64,000 nucleotides of DNA from Bordetella ansorpii (GTDB lineage: Bacteria > Pseudomonadota > Gammaproteobacteria > Burkholderiales > Burkholderiaceae_B): assembly GCF_900078315.1 (NCBI RefSeq), contig NZ_FKBS01000002.1, positions 1-64,000 on the forward strand, read 5' to 3'. The translations under genes and the position numbers were made by a program. This document shows positions 16,199 to 26,721 of the stretch, in pieces. Within the stretch, counting starts at the first letter, position 1. Every line of letters starts with the position of its first letter. The notes under the pieces are model-generated. The model searched no databases and was not told the origin of the DNA. It saw only the letters and a list, made by a program, of their open reading frames with translations.

Positions 16199-17020
16199 TC
16201 ATCGCCGCACCTCGCGCTGGAATATCTCCAGGCTCAGTTTCTTGGCCGCCACGAAACTGGGCTGCGACAGCGTCTCCACCGTGCGCGGGCGAGCATCGTC
16301 GTAGGCCAGTATCTCCGCGACCTTGGTCGGCCGCTTGGTCAGCAGCAGTATCTGGTCCGCCAGATACACCGCCTCTTCCAGGTCGTGCGAGACCAGCAGC
16401 ATGGTCGTGCCCGTCTGCATGAAGACTTCCTGCAGCTTCTCCCGGATGAACAGCGTCATCTCGAAGTCCAGCGCGGAGAACGGCTCGTCGAGGAACAGCA
16501 CCTCCGGCCGAGGCGCCAATGCGCGCATGATGGACGCGGTCTGCTGCTGGCCGCCGGACAATTCGTAGGGATAGCGGTTCAGGTCGAACTTGACGTCGAA
16601 CGAAGCGACCAGCTCTTCCATGCGGCGATCGACCTCTGCCTTGCCACGGCCTTCCAGCAGCAGGGGATAGGCGATATTGTCGATGGTGCGCATCCAGGGA
16701 AACAGCGCTTCCCGGTAGTTCTGGAAGACGTAGCCGATGCGGGTGTCCTTCAGCGATTTGCCATCGAACAGGATCTCGCCGCGATCGATCGGGACAAGCC
16801 CCGCGATCATGTTGATCAGCGTGCTCTTGCCGCAGCCGTTCGGGCCGAACACCGAGACGATCTTTCCCTTCGGGATGTCCAGGTCGAAGTTCTCGTACAG
16901 CGGCCAGCCGGCGAAGTACTTGGTCAGGCCGCGGATGGTGATGTGCGTGCCTGCCGGGCCGGGCGTGAAGCGCGGCGCCGGCACGTCGGCGTAAGCCGGA
17001 GGATTGATGACGATACTCAT
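16199..17020 (-). CDS. ABC transporter ATPase (nitrate/sulfonate/taurine type)
   Basis: The 273-residue protein has Walker A GPNGCGKST, a signature motif ELSGGQQQ, Walker B VLFLDEP and the H-loop VSHD. It energises import together with the permease and binding protein encoded just upstream. The start at 17020 was chosen because it lies five bases after the permease stop; a longer frame upstream overlaps the permease gene. In the signature the usual R after GQQ is replaced by Q-T, a mild variation. Confidence 0.92.
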   Translation of the reverse strand: MSIVINPPAYADVPAPRFTPGPAGTHITIRGLTKYFAGWPLYENFDLDIPKGKIVSVFGPNGCGKSTLINMIAGLVPIDRGEILFDGKSLKDTRIGYVFQNYREALFPWMRTIDNIAYPLLLEGRGKAEVDRRMEELVASFDVKFDLNRYPYELSGGQQQTASIMRALAPRPEVLFLDEPFSALDFEMTLFIREKLQEVFMQTGTTMLLVSHDLEEAVYLADQILLLTKRPTKVAEILAYDDARPRTVETLSQPSFVAAKKLSLEIFQREVRR

Positions 17021-17025
17021 TGAAT

Positions 17026-17868
17026 CTACCTTCCGCTCCAGTGGACCACGCGCCGCTCCAGCACGAGGAACAGGATGTTCAGCACGTAGCCCAGCGCGCC
17101 GGCCGCCAGGATCGCGGCGTACATGGTCTTGACGTTGAGGATCTGCTGGGCATCGATGATGGCGTGGCCCAGGCCGTTCTCGGACCCGATGAACATCTCG
17201 GCGACGATGACGATCACCAGCGACATGGACACCGCCGAGCGCAGGCCCACGAAACTGGGCTGCAGGCTTTCCCAAAGCAGGACGTCCTTGAAAATGCGCC
17301 AGCGCGACGCCCCCATGACCTTGGCCGCCATCACGCGCTGCTTGCGCGCATTGATCACGCCGTAGGCGCTGTTGAACACCACGATCAGCAATGCGCCGAA
17401 TGCCGCGATGGCCACCTTGTTGATGTCGCTGACGCCGAAGACCAGCAGGAACAACGGAATCAACGCCGACGACGGCGTGGACCGGAAGAAGTCGATCAGG
17501 AACTCGACGCTGCGGTAGGCCCGTTCGTTGCTGCCCAGCAGCACGCCCAGCGGCATGCCGATCACCGCGGCGATCACGAAGGCCTGCACGGTGCGCATCA
17601 CCGTGACCAGGAAGTCCGTCAGCAACGGCCCGCCCGCCAGGCCGGAGACCAGCGCCACCAGCGTGTCGGCCGGACTGGGCAGCAGGATGGCCTTGATCAT
17701 CCCCGCGCGCACCACGAGGTCCCAGATGAGGAACAGCACGACGGGGCCCATGAAAGGCAGGAGCCGGTCGCGCAAGGGCGCCCTGGGCGGCGCCGCGTCG
17801 TGCGAGGCAGGCGGCGCCCAGCCGGGCGCGGCGTCCGCCTGCGTGGAGGAAGTAGACGCCTTGGACAT
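17026..17868 (-). CDS. ABC transporter permease (SsuC/TauC type)
   Basis: The 280-residue protein has six predicted membrane segments and the cytoplasmic EAA-like loop (AAKVMGASRWRIFKDVLLWESL) that contacts the ATPase. A Pro/Ala-rich leader of about 35 residues precedes the first helix. It lies two bases after the binding-protein gene and five before the ATPase gene, in a tight operon. Confidence 0.92.
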   Translation of the reverse strand: MSKASTSSTQADAAPGWAPPASHDAAPPRAPLRDRLLPFMGPVVLFLIWDLVVRAGMIKAILLPSPADTLVALVSGLAGGPLLTDFLVTVMRTVQAFVIAAVIGMPLGVLLGSNERAYRSVEFLIDFFRSTPSSALIPLFLLVFGVSDINKVAIAAFGALLIVVFNSAYGVINARKQRVMAAKVMGASRWRIFKDVLLWESLQPSFVGLRSAVSMSLVIVIVAEMFIGSENGLGHAIIDAQQILNVKTMYAAILAAGALGYVLNILFLVLERRVVHWSGR

Positions 17869-17870
17869 GG

Positions 17871-18884
17871 TCAGGCCTTGTAAAGCAGCGAGGCGACGTC
17901 GACCTTCTTGGCGAAGATGCCCTTCTCGGTGAACAGGTCGTAGAACTTCTGGAAGTACGCCACGTCGCTGTCCTTGAACTCGTCGTGCAGCATGTAGGCG
18001 GCCAGCGGCACTTCCTTGGTCAACTGGCCCTCGATGGCCGTATAGCCCTTCATGAATTCGCGTGCCTCGTCCGGCTTCTGCCGCACGAGATCGACACCGC
18101 GCTTGTAGGCGGCGATGTACTTGGCCGTGGCGTCGGGATGCTTCTTGATGAACTCCGTGGTCAGGCTGGCCGCGCCGCCATGCCAGGGCGCCAGGGGATC
18201 ACCCAGGATGTAATGCGCCACGACACCGGCTTCCAGCACGCGGGTCGTGCCGTTCAGGCGCCCCACGGTGCCGGTGGGTTCCAGCGTGTAGGCGCCGTCC
18301 ACCTGGCCGGCGGCGATGGCGGCGACGTGCTGGCCGATGGGCAACTCGGTCACGGTGGCGCCGGTGGCGCCGGCACGCTCGAGCATGGTCTTGGCCAGCG
18401 TCACGTTCTGGATGCCCGGGCCGCAGGCGACGCGCTTGCCCTTGAACTCCGCCGCGGTCTTGATGGGGCTGTCCTTGGCAACGAGGAACTCCTCCAGCAC
18501 GTTCCTGGCATTGCTGGGGTTGGTGCAGAAGATCTTGAAAAGGCCGGGCTGGGCGATCTCGCCGATGGCCAGGTTGGCCGCGCCGGTGCCATTGGCGCTG
18601 CCATCGCAACGTCCGGCCAGCATGCCTTCCATCACCTGCTGGGGCCCCGCGAACTTCAGGGCCTCGACGTCCAGTCCGGCTTCCTTGAAGTACCCCTTCT
18701 CGATCGCGGCGAAGAACGGCAGTCCCGCCGCCACCGGCCAATAGCCGACGCGGATCTTCGGGCTGGACTGCGCGCGCACGAACGCGGGCGCGGCCAGCAC
18801 GCCCAACGCCGCCGCGCCCGTCAACAACGTGCGGCGCCGTCCGGCATTCGGCGGGCTGGCGAGGTCGGCAATACGGTTGCTCAT
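17871..18884 (-). CDS. ABC substrate-binding protein (NMT1/SsuA type), Tat-like leader
   Basis: The 337-residue protein begins with a leader containing RRRTLLTGAAALG and a cleavage site near VRAQ, which suggests Tat export. The mature part is an NMT1/THI5-like periplasmic binding protein (KIRVGYWPVAAGLPFFAAIE, KGYFKEAGLDVE). The ATG at 18884 has GGAG six bases upstream. The family binds sulfonates, nitrate, pyrimidine precursors and similar small molecules; the ligand here is unknown. The neighbouring amine-oxidase-like gene on the other strand suggests a nitrogenous compound. Confidence 0.9.
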   Translation of the reverse strand: MSNRIADLASPPNAGRRRTLLTGAAALGVLAAPAFVRAQSSPKIRVGYWPVAAGLPFFAAIEKGYFKEAGLDVEALKFAGPQQVMEGMLAGRCDGSANGTGAANLAIGEIAQPGLFKIFCTNPSNARNVLEEFLVAKDSPIKTAAEFKGKRVACGPGIQNVTLAKTMLERAGATGATVTELPIGQHVAAIAAGQVDGAYTLEPTGTVGRLNGTTRVLEAGVVAHYILGDPLAPWHGGAASLTTEFIKKHPDATAKYIAAYKRGVDLVRQKPDEAREFMKGYTAIEGQLTKEVPLAAYMLHDEFKDSDVAYFQKFYDLFTEKGIFAKKVDVASLLYKA

Positions 18885-18954
18885 GAAGAACTCCAGGATC
18901 GTTGACGAGGATGCCGGAGACAGCAAGGCGGCCAGGCGCACCACTGAATCCAAG

Positions 18955-18966
18955 CTTGTGTACAAG
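18955..18966. promoter_or_regulatory. Candidate GntR operator between divergent transport/catabolic units
   Basis: CTTGT-GT-ACAAG is a perfect 5-bp inverted repeat with a 2-bp spacer, 71 bases upstream of the binding-protein start. It matches the TTGTnnACAA pattern common for FCD-type GntR regulators. The regulator at 15406 is encoded in the same operon, which suggests autoregulation. The rest of this 447-base intergenic region (18885-19331) shows no gene. Confidence 0.5.
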
Positions 18967-19331
18967 TTTTCGAAGCAACATCCGTGCCAGCGATGCGGGC
19001 AGCCTCGCCCCAGAAGAAAAGACGCCGATCGACCGCCTTTCAGACGGCAATGCGCCCTGCCCGGAGGGGCAGTGGCTTCTCGCAGAGGGCTGAAGGTGCA
19101 TGGCGGATCCGACATGCCTGGCACCAATACCATGCATGACCCGCACCACCCGCGGGCGGCGCACTGTATCGATGCGCCGCATGGCCAGCGTGGCATCCGA
19201 CGATGCGGATCGTCCTGGGCCGGGCGTGTGGACCACTGGCTCCAACATCCCTCGGCGCTGGATCTATGGCTCGCATCCGAGGCTGCGTAAGGTCTAGTCC
19301 CATGCGAGGCCGTGCTGGCCTCATTCACGAC

Positions 19332-19736
19332 ATGGAAACAGACGCACACATGGAAACCACACCCGACGCGGCAATGCTGGAAGCGTTCAGCGCAGCCTGG
19401 AACCGCCACGACTTGCCGGCCCTGATGTCCTTCATGCACGAGGACTGCGTGTTCGAAACGGCCGCCGGTCCCCTGACCTGCGGTGCGCGCCACGAAGGCC
19501 ACGAGGCCGTGGCCCGCGCATTCGCGGGAGCATGGCAGACCGTGCCGGACGCGCAGTGGGAAAACGGCCGGCACTGGGTAATCGGCGACCGCGGCGTCTC
19601 GGAATGGACTTTCACGGGCACCGCCGCCGATGGCAGCGCCATCGAAGTCGATGGCGTGGACATCTTCACGTTCCGCGAAGGAAAGATCCTGGTGAAGAAC
19701 GTGTTCCGCAAGCAGCGCATCGCTGCAGCGGCCTGA
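19332..19736 (+). CDS. SnoaL/NTF2-like fold protein
   Basis: The 134-residue protein has the cone-shaped NTF2-like fold signature: a helical start with LEAFSAAWNRHDLPALMSFM, then HEDCVFETAAGP, and late strands ending DGVDIFTFREGKILVKNVF. Relatives are small cyclases, isomerases, hydrolases or ligand-binding proteins. The ATG at 19332 was chosen as the start of recognisable homology; a second ATG lies 18 bases on. It precedes the FAD oxidase by 29 bases and is probably co-transcribed with it. Confidence 0.82.
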   Translation: METDAHMETTPDAAMLEAFSAAWNRHDLPALMSFMHEDCVFETAAGPLTCGARHEGHEAVARAFAGAWQTVPDAQWENGRHWVIGDRGVSEWTFTGTAADGSAIEVDGVDIFTFREGKILVKNVFRKQRIAAAA

Positions 19737-19765
19737 GCCGCACGCGAACATAGACAGGATCGATC

Positions 19766-21154
19766 ATGGATACGTCAGCACGCCCGACACGCAGCCAGGC
19801 CTACAACCCCACCTACGATCCCCTGGTGTCGCCGGGCCCCGGCAGCGGACAGGACTATGCCCCCACGTACTGGGTGGACACCGCGGGGGCGCCGGCGCAG
19901 GACGACGGCCCGATCGCGGGCGACCGCGACGTCGACGTCGCGGTCATCGGCTCGGGCTTCACGGGCCTTGCCACCGCGTTGTTCCTGGCGAAAGAACATG
20001 GCATCAAGTCCGCCGTGCTGGAGGCCAACCAGATCGCCTGGGGCTGCACCAGCCGCAACGGTGGCCAGGGCCAGAACGCCAGCGGCCGGCTGTACCGCTC
20101 GCAATGGATAGCGCGCTGGGGCATGGATATCGCGCGGCGGCTGGACACCGAGATCCGAACGGGCTTCGCCACCTTCAGCGAACTGGTCTCCAGGATCGAT
20201 TGCGATCCGCAGCCCGGCGGCCATCTGTACATCGCGCATCGCGAGAAGAAGATGGCCTTCCTGCGCAGCGAGGCCGCATTGATGCGGGATCAGTTCGGCT
20301 ATGCCACCCGCGTTCTGAGCCGCGACGAGGTGCATCACGACTACGTGCGCGACGCCGAAACCCACGGCGCCATGCACGAACCCGACGGCATCAGCGTGCA
20401 TCCGCTCAAGCTTGCCCGCGGCTACATGCGCATGGCAAGAGAACACGGCGCGACGCTGCACCCGTGCAGCCCGGTCACCGGCTGGAAGACAGAGGGCGAG
20501 CGGCACCTGCTGCGCACGCCAGGCGGTACCGTGCGTGCCCGCGCCGTGGCCATCGCCACCGGCGCCTACACCGCCGCAAGCCTGCACCCGAGCCTGGCGG
20601 GACGCTGCTACCCCATCCTGTCCAACAGCATCGTGACGCGTCCCCTCGACGACGCCGAGCTGGCGGCGACGAACTTCCTGACCCACGAAGCCATCACGGA
20701 TACCCGTACGCTGCGCTTCTATTACCGCCTGCTGCCCGACCGCCGCGTGCAGATCGGCAGCCGCAGTTCCATCACGGGCGCGGATGCCCGGCATCCGAAA
20801 CATGAACGGCTACTGGTCAATGGCCTGTACCGGAAGTTTCCCGCCCTGCGCGGCATCGACATCGATTACTCGTGGTGGGGATGGGTGGACGTCAGCCACG
20901 ACATGATGCCCCGCATCGCGCAGCCTGATCCACGCCAGAACGTGTATTACGCGCTGGGCTACGGCGGCAACGGCGTCAGCTTCTCCGCGCACGCGGGGCG
21001 GCGCATGGCCCAACGCATCGCGGGCCGCGCCGACCCGGCGTTCGACCTGCCCATCTACGACAGCAGCCTGCCCACCCACCCGCTGGCGCCGTTCAGGCGA
21101 CTGGGCCAGGCGCTGCTGTACCGCTGGTATCACCTGAAGGACGAAGTGCTGTAG
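19766..21154 (+). CDS. FAD-dependent amine oxidase, gamma-glutamylputrescine oxidase-like
   Basis: The 462-residue protein belongs to the DAO family with a PuuB/OrdL-like layout. A lead region of about 55 residues has YNPTYDP and YWVDT. The dinucleotide-binding motif is VAVIGSGFTGLATAL, then CTSRNGGQ. A late FAD-contacting segment reads YALGYGGNGV. Relatives oxidise amines such as gamma-glutamylputrescine, releasing an aldehyde, ammonia and H2O2. It precedes a peptide-type ABC transporter by 68 bases, so the transporter may bring in its substrate or a precursor. Confidence 0.88.
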   Translation: MDTSARPTRSQAYNPTYDPLVSPGPGSGQDYAPTYWVDTAGAPAQDDGPIAGDRDVDVAVIGSGFTGLATALFLAKEHGIKSAVLEANQIAWGCTSRNGGQGQNASGRLYRSQWIARWGMDIARRLDTEIRTGFATFSELVSRIDCDPQPGGHLYIAHREKKMAFLRSEAALMRDQFGYATRVLSRDEVHHDYVRDAETHGAMHEPDGISVHPLKLARGYMRMAREHGATLHPCSPVTGWKTEGERHLLRTPGGTVRARAVAIATGAYTAASLHPSLAGRCYPILSNSIVTRPLDDAELAATNFLTHEAITDTRTLRFYYRLLPDRRVQIGSRSSITGADARHPKHERLLVNGLYRKFPALRGIDIDYSWWGWVDVSHDMMPRIAQPDPRQNVYYALGYGGNGVSFSAHAGRRMAQRIAGRADPAFDLPIYDSSLPTHPLAPFRRLGQALLYRWYHLKDEVL

Positions 21155-21222
21155 AGCAAGACCGCGGCACACCGCGGCTGCATGAGCCGATCAAGGCGAG
21201 AAACTCATTCAAGGGAAAAACG

Positions 21223-22797
21223 ATGCGTACACCCAATCTCCGAAGACTCCTGGCCGCCTGCGGCCTGGCCCTGGCCACGGCGGGTGCCCCCGCCGCGCAC
21301 GCCGCCGGCGGCACGCTGGTGGTCGGCAGCACGGCCGTGCCACGCCACCTGGACGGCGCGGTGCAGTCGGGCCTGGCCACCGCCATGCCATCGACCCAAC
21401 TGTTCGCCAGCCCGCTGCGATTCGACGACAAATGGAATCCCCAGCCCTATCTGGCCGAATCGTGGGAGTTGTCGCCGGACAATCGCACGCTGACGCTGCA
21501 CCTGCGCAAGAATGCCGTGTTCCACGACGGACAGCCCGTCACGTCGGCCGACGTGGCGTTCTCCCTGATGGCCATCAAGGCCAACCACCCCTTCTCGACC
21601 ATGCTCGCGCCGCTGGAGAAGGTCGACACGCCAGATGCGCATACCGCCATCCTGCGCATGAGCCAGCCGCACCCGGCCATCCTGCTAGCCATGTCGCCGG
21701 CCCTGGCTCCGATCCTGCCCAAGCACATCTACGACGATGGCACGGACCTGAAAAACCATCCGCGCAACACCAAGGACGTGGTCGGGTCCGGCCCCTTCAA
21801 GCTGGTGGAGTTCGTGCCCGGCCAACGCGTGGTGCTGGAACGCTTCGACAAATTCTTCCTGCCCGGCCGCCCGAAGCTGGATCGGGTGATCTTCAACTAT
21901 ATGCCCGACCTGTCCAGCCTGACCCTGTCGCTGGAGCGCGGCGACATCCAGATGCTGCCCAGCCTGAGTTCGCCGGTCGAACTGCGCCGCCTGCAGGGCA
22001 ACCCGAACCTGGTGGTGACCGACAAAGGCTACGAAGGGATAGGCGCGATCAACTGGCTGGCCTTCAACCTGCGGCGCGAACCGTTGTCCAAGCTCGAAGT
22101 GCGGCAGGCCATCGCGCACGCGGTCGACCGCAACTTCATCTCGAAGGCGCTGCACGCCGGCTTCTCCAAACCCGCCATCGGCCCCATCGTGTCCGGCAGC
22201 CCCTTCGCCGCCAAGGACCTGGCACCCTACGCGCTGGACCTGAAGAAGGCGGCTGCGCTGCTGGACGCCGCTGGCTACCCCGCCAAGGACGGCGGCGAGC
22301 GCCTGAAGCTGACGGTGGATTACATCCCGGGCAGCGACGACCAGCAGAAGAACGTGGCCGAGTATCTGCGCTCGCAACTGAAAAAGATCGGCATCGCCGT
22401 CGAAGTGCGCGCGTCGGCCGACTTTCCCTCGTGGGCCAAGCGCATCGCCAGCGGTGATTTCGACATGACGATGGACAACGTCTTCAACTGGGGCGATCCA
22501 GTGATCGGGGTGGCGCGCACCTACCTGTCCAGCAACATCAAGCCCATCATCTGGACCAATACCCAGGCGTACGCCAATCCGGCGGTCGACAAGCTGCTGG
22601 AGTCCGCCGCCGTCGAGCCCGATCCGCAACGCCGCAAGCAGCTCTACGTTGACTTCCAGAAGGCCGTCACGCACGACCTCCCGATCCTGTTCATCAACGA
22701 GGTGCCCTACCGCACTGTCACCAGCAAGCGCGTCGGCAACGTTCCCACCTCGATCTGGGGGCCGCTGGCGCCGTACGACGAGGTCACCTTGCAATGA
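21223..22797 (+). CDS. Peptide/oligopeptide ABC transporter substrate-binding protein
   Basis: The 524-residue protein has a clear signal peptide (residues 1-27, ending AHAA). It shows the family-5 solute-binding pattern: GGTLVVGSTAVPRHLDGAVQ, LAESWELSPDNRTLTLHLRK and VFHDGQPVTSADVAFSL. It delivers its ligand to the DppBC-like pair encoded next, whose gene overlaps this one by four bases. Specificity is uncertain: family-5 proteins bind peptides, nickel, opines, glutathione and other compounds. Confidence 0.93.
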   Translation: MRTPNLRRLLAACGLALATAGAPAAHAAGGTLVVGSTAVPRHLDGAVQSGLATAMPSTQLFASPLRFDDKWNPQPYLAESWELSPDNRTLTLHLRKNAVFHDGQPVTSADVAFSLMAIKANHPFSTMLAPLEKVDTPDAHTAILRMSQPHPAILLAMSPALAPILPKHIYDDGTDLKNHPRNTKDVVGSGPFKLVEFVPGQRVVLERFDKFFLPGRPKLDRVIFNYMPDLSSLTLSLERGDIQMLPSLSSPVELRRLQGNPNLVVTDKGYEGIGAINWLAFNLRREPLSKLEVRQAIAHAVDRNFISKALHAGFSKPAIGPIVSGSPFAAKDLAPYALDLKKAAALLDAAGYPAKDGGERLKLTVDYIPGSDDQQKNVAEYLRSQLKKIGIAVEVRASADFPSWAKRIASGDFDMTMDNVFNWGDPVIGVARTYLSSNIKPIIWTNTQAYANPAVDKLLESAAVEPDPQRRKQLYVDFQKAVTHDLPILFINEVPYRTVTSKRVGNVPTSIWGPLAPYDEVTLQ

Positions 22798-23759
22798 TCC
22801 GCTTCCTGCTGTCGCGCGTGCTGCGGGCGGTGACGCTGGTCGCCCTGGTCGTGGTGCTGAACTTCCTGCTGGTGCACAGCGCGCCCGGCGATCCGGTGGA
22901 AACCATCGCCGGCTCGATGGGCGGCATGTCCGAGGCGGCCATGACCGCGCTGCGCCAGCAGTACGGGCTGGACAAGCCGCTGCTGACGCAACTGGGCCTG
23001 TACCTGGCGCAGATGTTCAGCGGCGACCTGGGCTACTCGTACTATTTCAACCTGCCGGTGGCCGACCTGATCGCGCAGCGCGTGCCCGCCACGCTGCTGC
23101 TGGTCGTGTCCTCGGTACTGTGCGCCATGGTGTTGGGCACGGCGCTGGGTGTGCTGTCGGCGCGGCGCCCCAACGGCCTGCTGTCCCAGGCCGTCACCCT
23201 GGTCTCGCTGGTGGGCTTCGCCGCGCCGGTGTTCTGGACCGGCATCATGCTCATCATCCTGTTCGCCGCGACCTGGCCGATCTTTCCGGTGGGCGGCATG
23301 CGGGCCGTGGACGCGGTCCAGGGCGGCTGGCGCGACGTGCTGGACGTAGCCCACCACCTGGTGCTGCCGACGCTGACGCTCAGCCTGATCCACCTGGCGC
23401 AGTACAGCCGGCTGGCGCGCGCCAGCATGCTGGACGTGCTGGGCGCGGACTACGTGCGCACCGCGCGCGCCAAGGGTCTGCCGGAATTCCTGGTGCTCTA
23501 CAAGCATGCGCTGCGCAATGCCGTGCTGCCGGTCGTCACCCTGGTGGGCCTGCAGTTCGGCAACGTGCTGGCGGGCGCCATCCTGGTCGAGACCGTCTTC
23601 AACTGGCCCGGCCTGGGCCGCCTGGCCTCCGATGCCGTGCTGCGGCGCGACTACCCCACCATCCTGGGCACGCTGCTGTTCTCCTCGCTGGTCGTGGTGG
23701 TGATGAACCAGCTCACGGACCTCTGTTATCGCCTGGTCGACCCACGGATCAAGACATGA
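22794..23759 (+). CDS. Peptide ABC transporter permease, DppB-like
   Basis: The 321-residue protein has six membrane helices and starts MIRFLLSRVLRAVTLVALVV. It has the DppB periplasmic motif near residue 70 and the conserved YVRTARAKGLPEFLVLYKHA loop that docks on the ATPases. It overlaps the genes on both sides by four bases (ATGA), so translation of the whole transporter is probably coupled. Confidence 0.94.
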   Translation: MIRFLLSRVLRAVTLVALVVVLNFLLVHSAPGDPVETIAGSMGGMSEAAMTALRQQYGLDKPLLTQLGLYLAQMFSGDLGYSYYFNLPVADLIAQRVPATLLLVVSSVLCAMVLGTALGVLSARRPNGLLSQAVTLVSLVGFAAPVFWTGIMLIILFAATWPIFPVGGMRAVDAVQGGWRDVLDVAHHLVLPTLTLSLIHLAQYSRLARASMLDVLGADYVRTARAKGLPEFLVLYKHALRNAVLPVVTLVGLQFGNVLAGAILVETVFNWPGLGRLASDAVLRRDYPTILGTLLFSSLVVVVMNQLTDLCYRLVDPRIKT

Positions 23760-24628
23760 CTACCGCTACCGCTCTGGCGCCCGCGCCCGCCCATCCCCTG
23801 GCCGAGGCCGCGCGCATGTTCGCGCGCAACCCGACCGCCCTGGCCGGCCTGGCCCTGCTGGCACTGATTCTGGCCGTGTCGCTGCTGGGTCCGTTGCTGC
23901 TGCAGGCCGACCCCTTCGAGATCGTCACCGCGCCCTTGAGCCCGCCCGGCTCGCCCGATGCCTGGCTGGGCAGCGACTATCTGGGCCGCGACGTGCTGAC
24001 CGGCCTGATCTACGGCGGCCGCGCCACCCTGCTGGTGGGCGCGGTGGCGGCCATGCTGTCGGTGCTGATCGGCATCACCGTGGGCGCGCTGGCCGGCTTC
24101 TACGGCGGCACGGTCGAGAACGTGCTGATGCGGGCCACCGAGTTCTTCCAGGTGCTGCCCACGCTGCTGTTCGCCATGGTCATCACTACCCTGTTTTCGC
24201 CCACGCTGCTGAGCATCACGCTGGCCATCGGCGTGGTCAGCTGGCCCAACACGGCGCGGCTGACGCGCGGTGAATTCCTGAAGTTTCGCGAGGTGGAGTT
24301 CGTGCGCGCCGAGCGCAGCATCGGCGCGGGCAACGCGCGCCTGATCTGGCGCGTCATCCTTCCCAATGTGCTGCCGCCCCTGATCGTGTCGGCCACCCTG
24401 GCCGTCGGCAGCGCCATTCTGTTCGAGGCCGGCCTGTCGTTCCTCGGGCTGGGCGATCCCAATCTCATGAGCTGGGGCCTGATCATCGGCTCGAACCGCC
24501 AGTACGTGCTGGCCGCCTGGTGGGCGGTGACCTTTCCCGGCCTGGCCATCTTCCTGACCGTGCTGGCGGTCAGCCTGGTGGGCGATGGCCTGAACGACGC
24601 CCTCAACCCTCGTCTGCGGGAGCGCTGA
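23756..24628 (+). CDS. Peptide ABC transporter permease, DppC-like
   Basis: The 290-residue protein has an N-terminal cytoplasmic part, a first helix (ALAGLALLALILAVSLLGPL), the DppC-type GSDYLGRDVLTGLIYGGR segment, and the EAA loop (FVRAERSIGAGNARLIWRVI). The start was set at the ATG overlapping the DppB stop codon; a longer open frame upstream is a shadow. It partners DppB to form the channel. Confidence 0.94.
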   Translation: MTTATALAPAPAHPLAEAARMFARNPTALAGLALLALILAVSLLGPLLLQADPFEIVTAPLSPPGSPDAWLGSDYLGRDVLTGLIYGGRATLLVGAVAAMLSVLIGITVGALAGFYGGTVENVLMRATEFFQVLPTLLFAMVITTLFSPTLLSITLAIGVVSWPNTARLTRGEFLKFREVEFVRAERSIGAGNARLIWRVILPNVLPPLIVSATLAVGSAILFEAGLSFLGLGDPNLMSWGLIIGSNRQYVLAAWWAVTFPGLAIFLTVLAVSLVGDGLNDALNPRLRER

Positions 24629-24629
24629 C

Positions 24630-25636
<1,007 letters not shown>

Positions 25637-25640
<4 letters not shown>

Positions 25641-26689
25641 CATCCGCATCCGCTACGCTGGCGCAGGGCAGTCCCGCCCCCGCGGTGCTCACCGTGACCG
25701 ATCTGAAAGTCCATTACCCGCGCGGCCGCTCCGGCTGGTTCGGCAAACCCGAGGTGGTGCGCGCCGTCGACGGGGTGTCGTTCGAAGTGCGGCGCGGCTC
25801 GACGCTGGCCATCGTCGGTGAATCGGGCTCCGGCAAGACCACCACCGCCATGGCAGTCATGCGCCTGGCCCCCGTGTCGCATGGCAGCGTGCGCCTGGGC
25901 ATCACCGACCTGAGCCTGCTGAGCGGACCCGCCCTGCAGGAAGCGCGGCGCCGCGTCCAGGTGATATTCCAGGACCCGTTCTCGTCGCTGAATCCGCGCC
26001 AGCGCGTCGGCGACGCGGTGCGCGCGCCGCTGGAGCTGATGCAGATCGGCACGGCCGCCGAGCGCACCGCGCGCGTCGACGAACTGTTCCACGCGGTGGG
26101 CCTGCGCCCCGAACAGCAGCGGCTCTTTCCGCACCAGTTCTCGGGCGGACAGCGCCAGCGCATCAACATCGCACGCGCCCTGGCCACGCGGCCCGAACTG
26201 GTGGTCTGCGATGAACCGGTGTCGGCGCTGGACGTCGCGATCCGCGCCCAGATCCTGAACCTGCTGGGACGGCTGCAACGCGAGCTGGGACTGACCTATC
26301 TGTTCATCTCGCACGACATGGCCGTGGTGGAACACATCTGCGACGAGATCGCCGTGATGTATCTGGGCCAGATCATCGAGCGCGCGCCGCGTCGCGCCTT
26401 CTTCGCGGCGCCCTTGCATCCCTACAGCGTGGCGCTGCTGTCCGCGGTGCCCACGGTGGGCGGCGGGCGGCGCCGCGCGGCGCGCCGCATCATGCTGCAA
26501 GGCGAGCCGCCCAGCCCGCTGGTGCCACCGCCGGGCTGTCGCTTTTCCGCCCGCTGCCCGGTGGCGGAACCGCAATGCCGCGCCAGCGAGCCCGAGCTGC
26601 GCAAGGTCGCGCCCGACCATTGGGTGCGCTGCCACCGCGTCACGCTGGATGCGGGCCTGCCGCGCGCGCCCCTGTCCATGCCCGACTGA
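25637..26689 (+). CDS. Peptide ABC transporter ATPase, DppF-like
   Basis: The 350-residue protein is the second ATPase of the system. It has Walker A GESGSGKT, Q-loop region IFQDPFSSLNPR, signature QFSGGQRQR, Walker B VVCDEPVSALD and H-loop FISHDMA. It carries the same Cys-bearing C-terminal extension (GCRFSARCPVAEPQC). It overlaps DppD by four bases. With DppD it forms the heterodimeric motor. Confidence 0.94.
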
Positions 26690-26721
26690 GTCCATTCTTT
26701 TCCTTCATCCAGAGCCGATCC

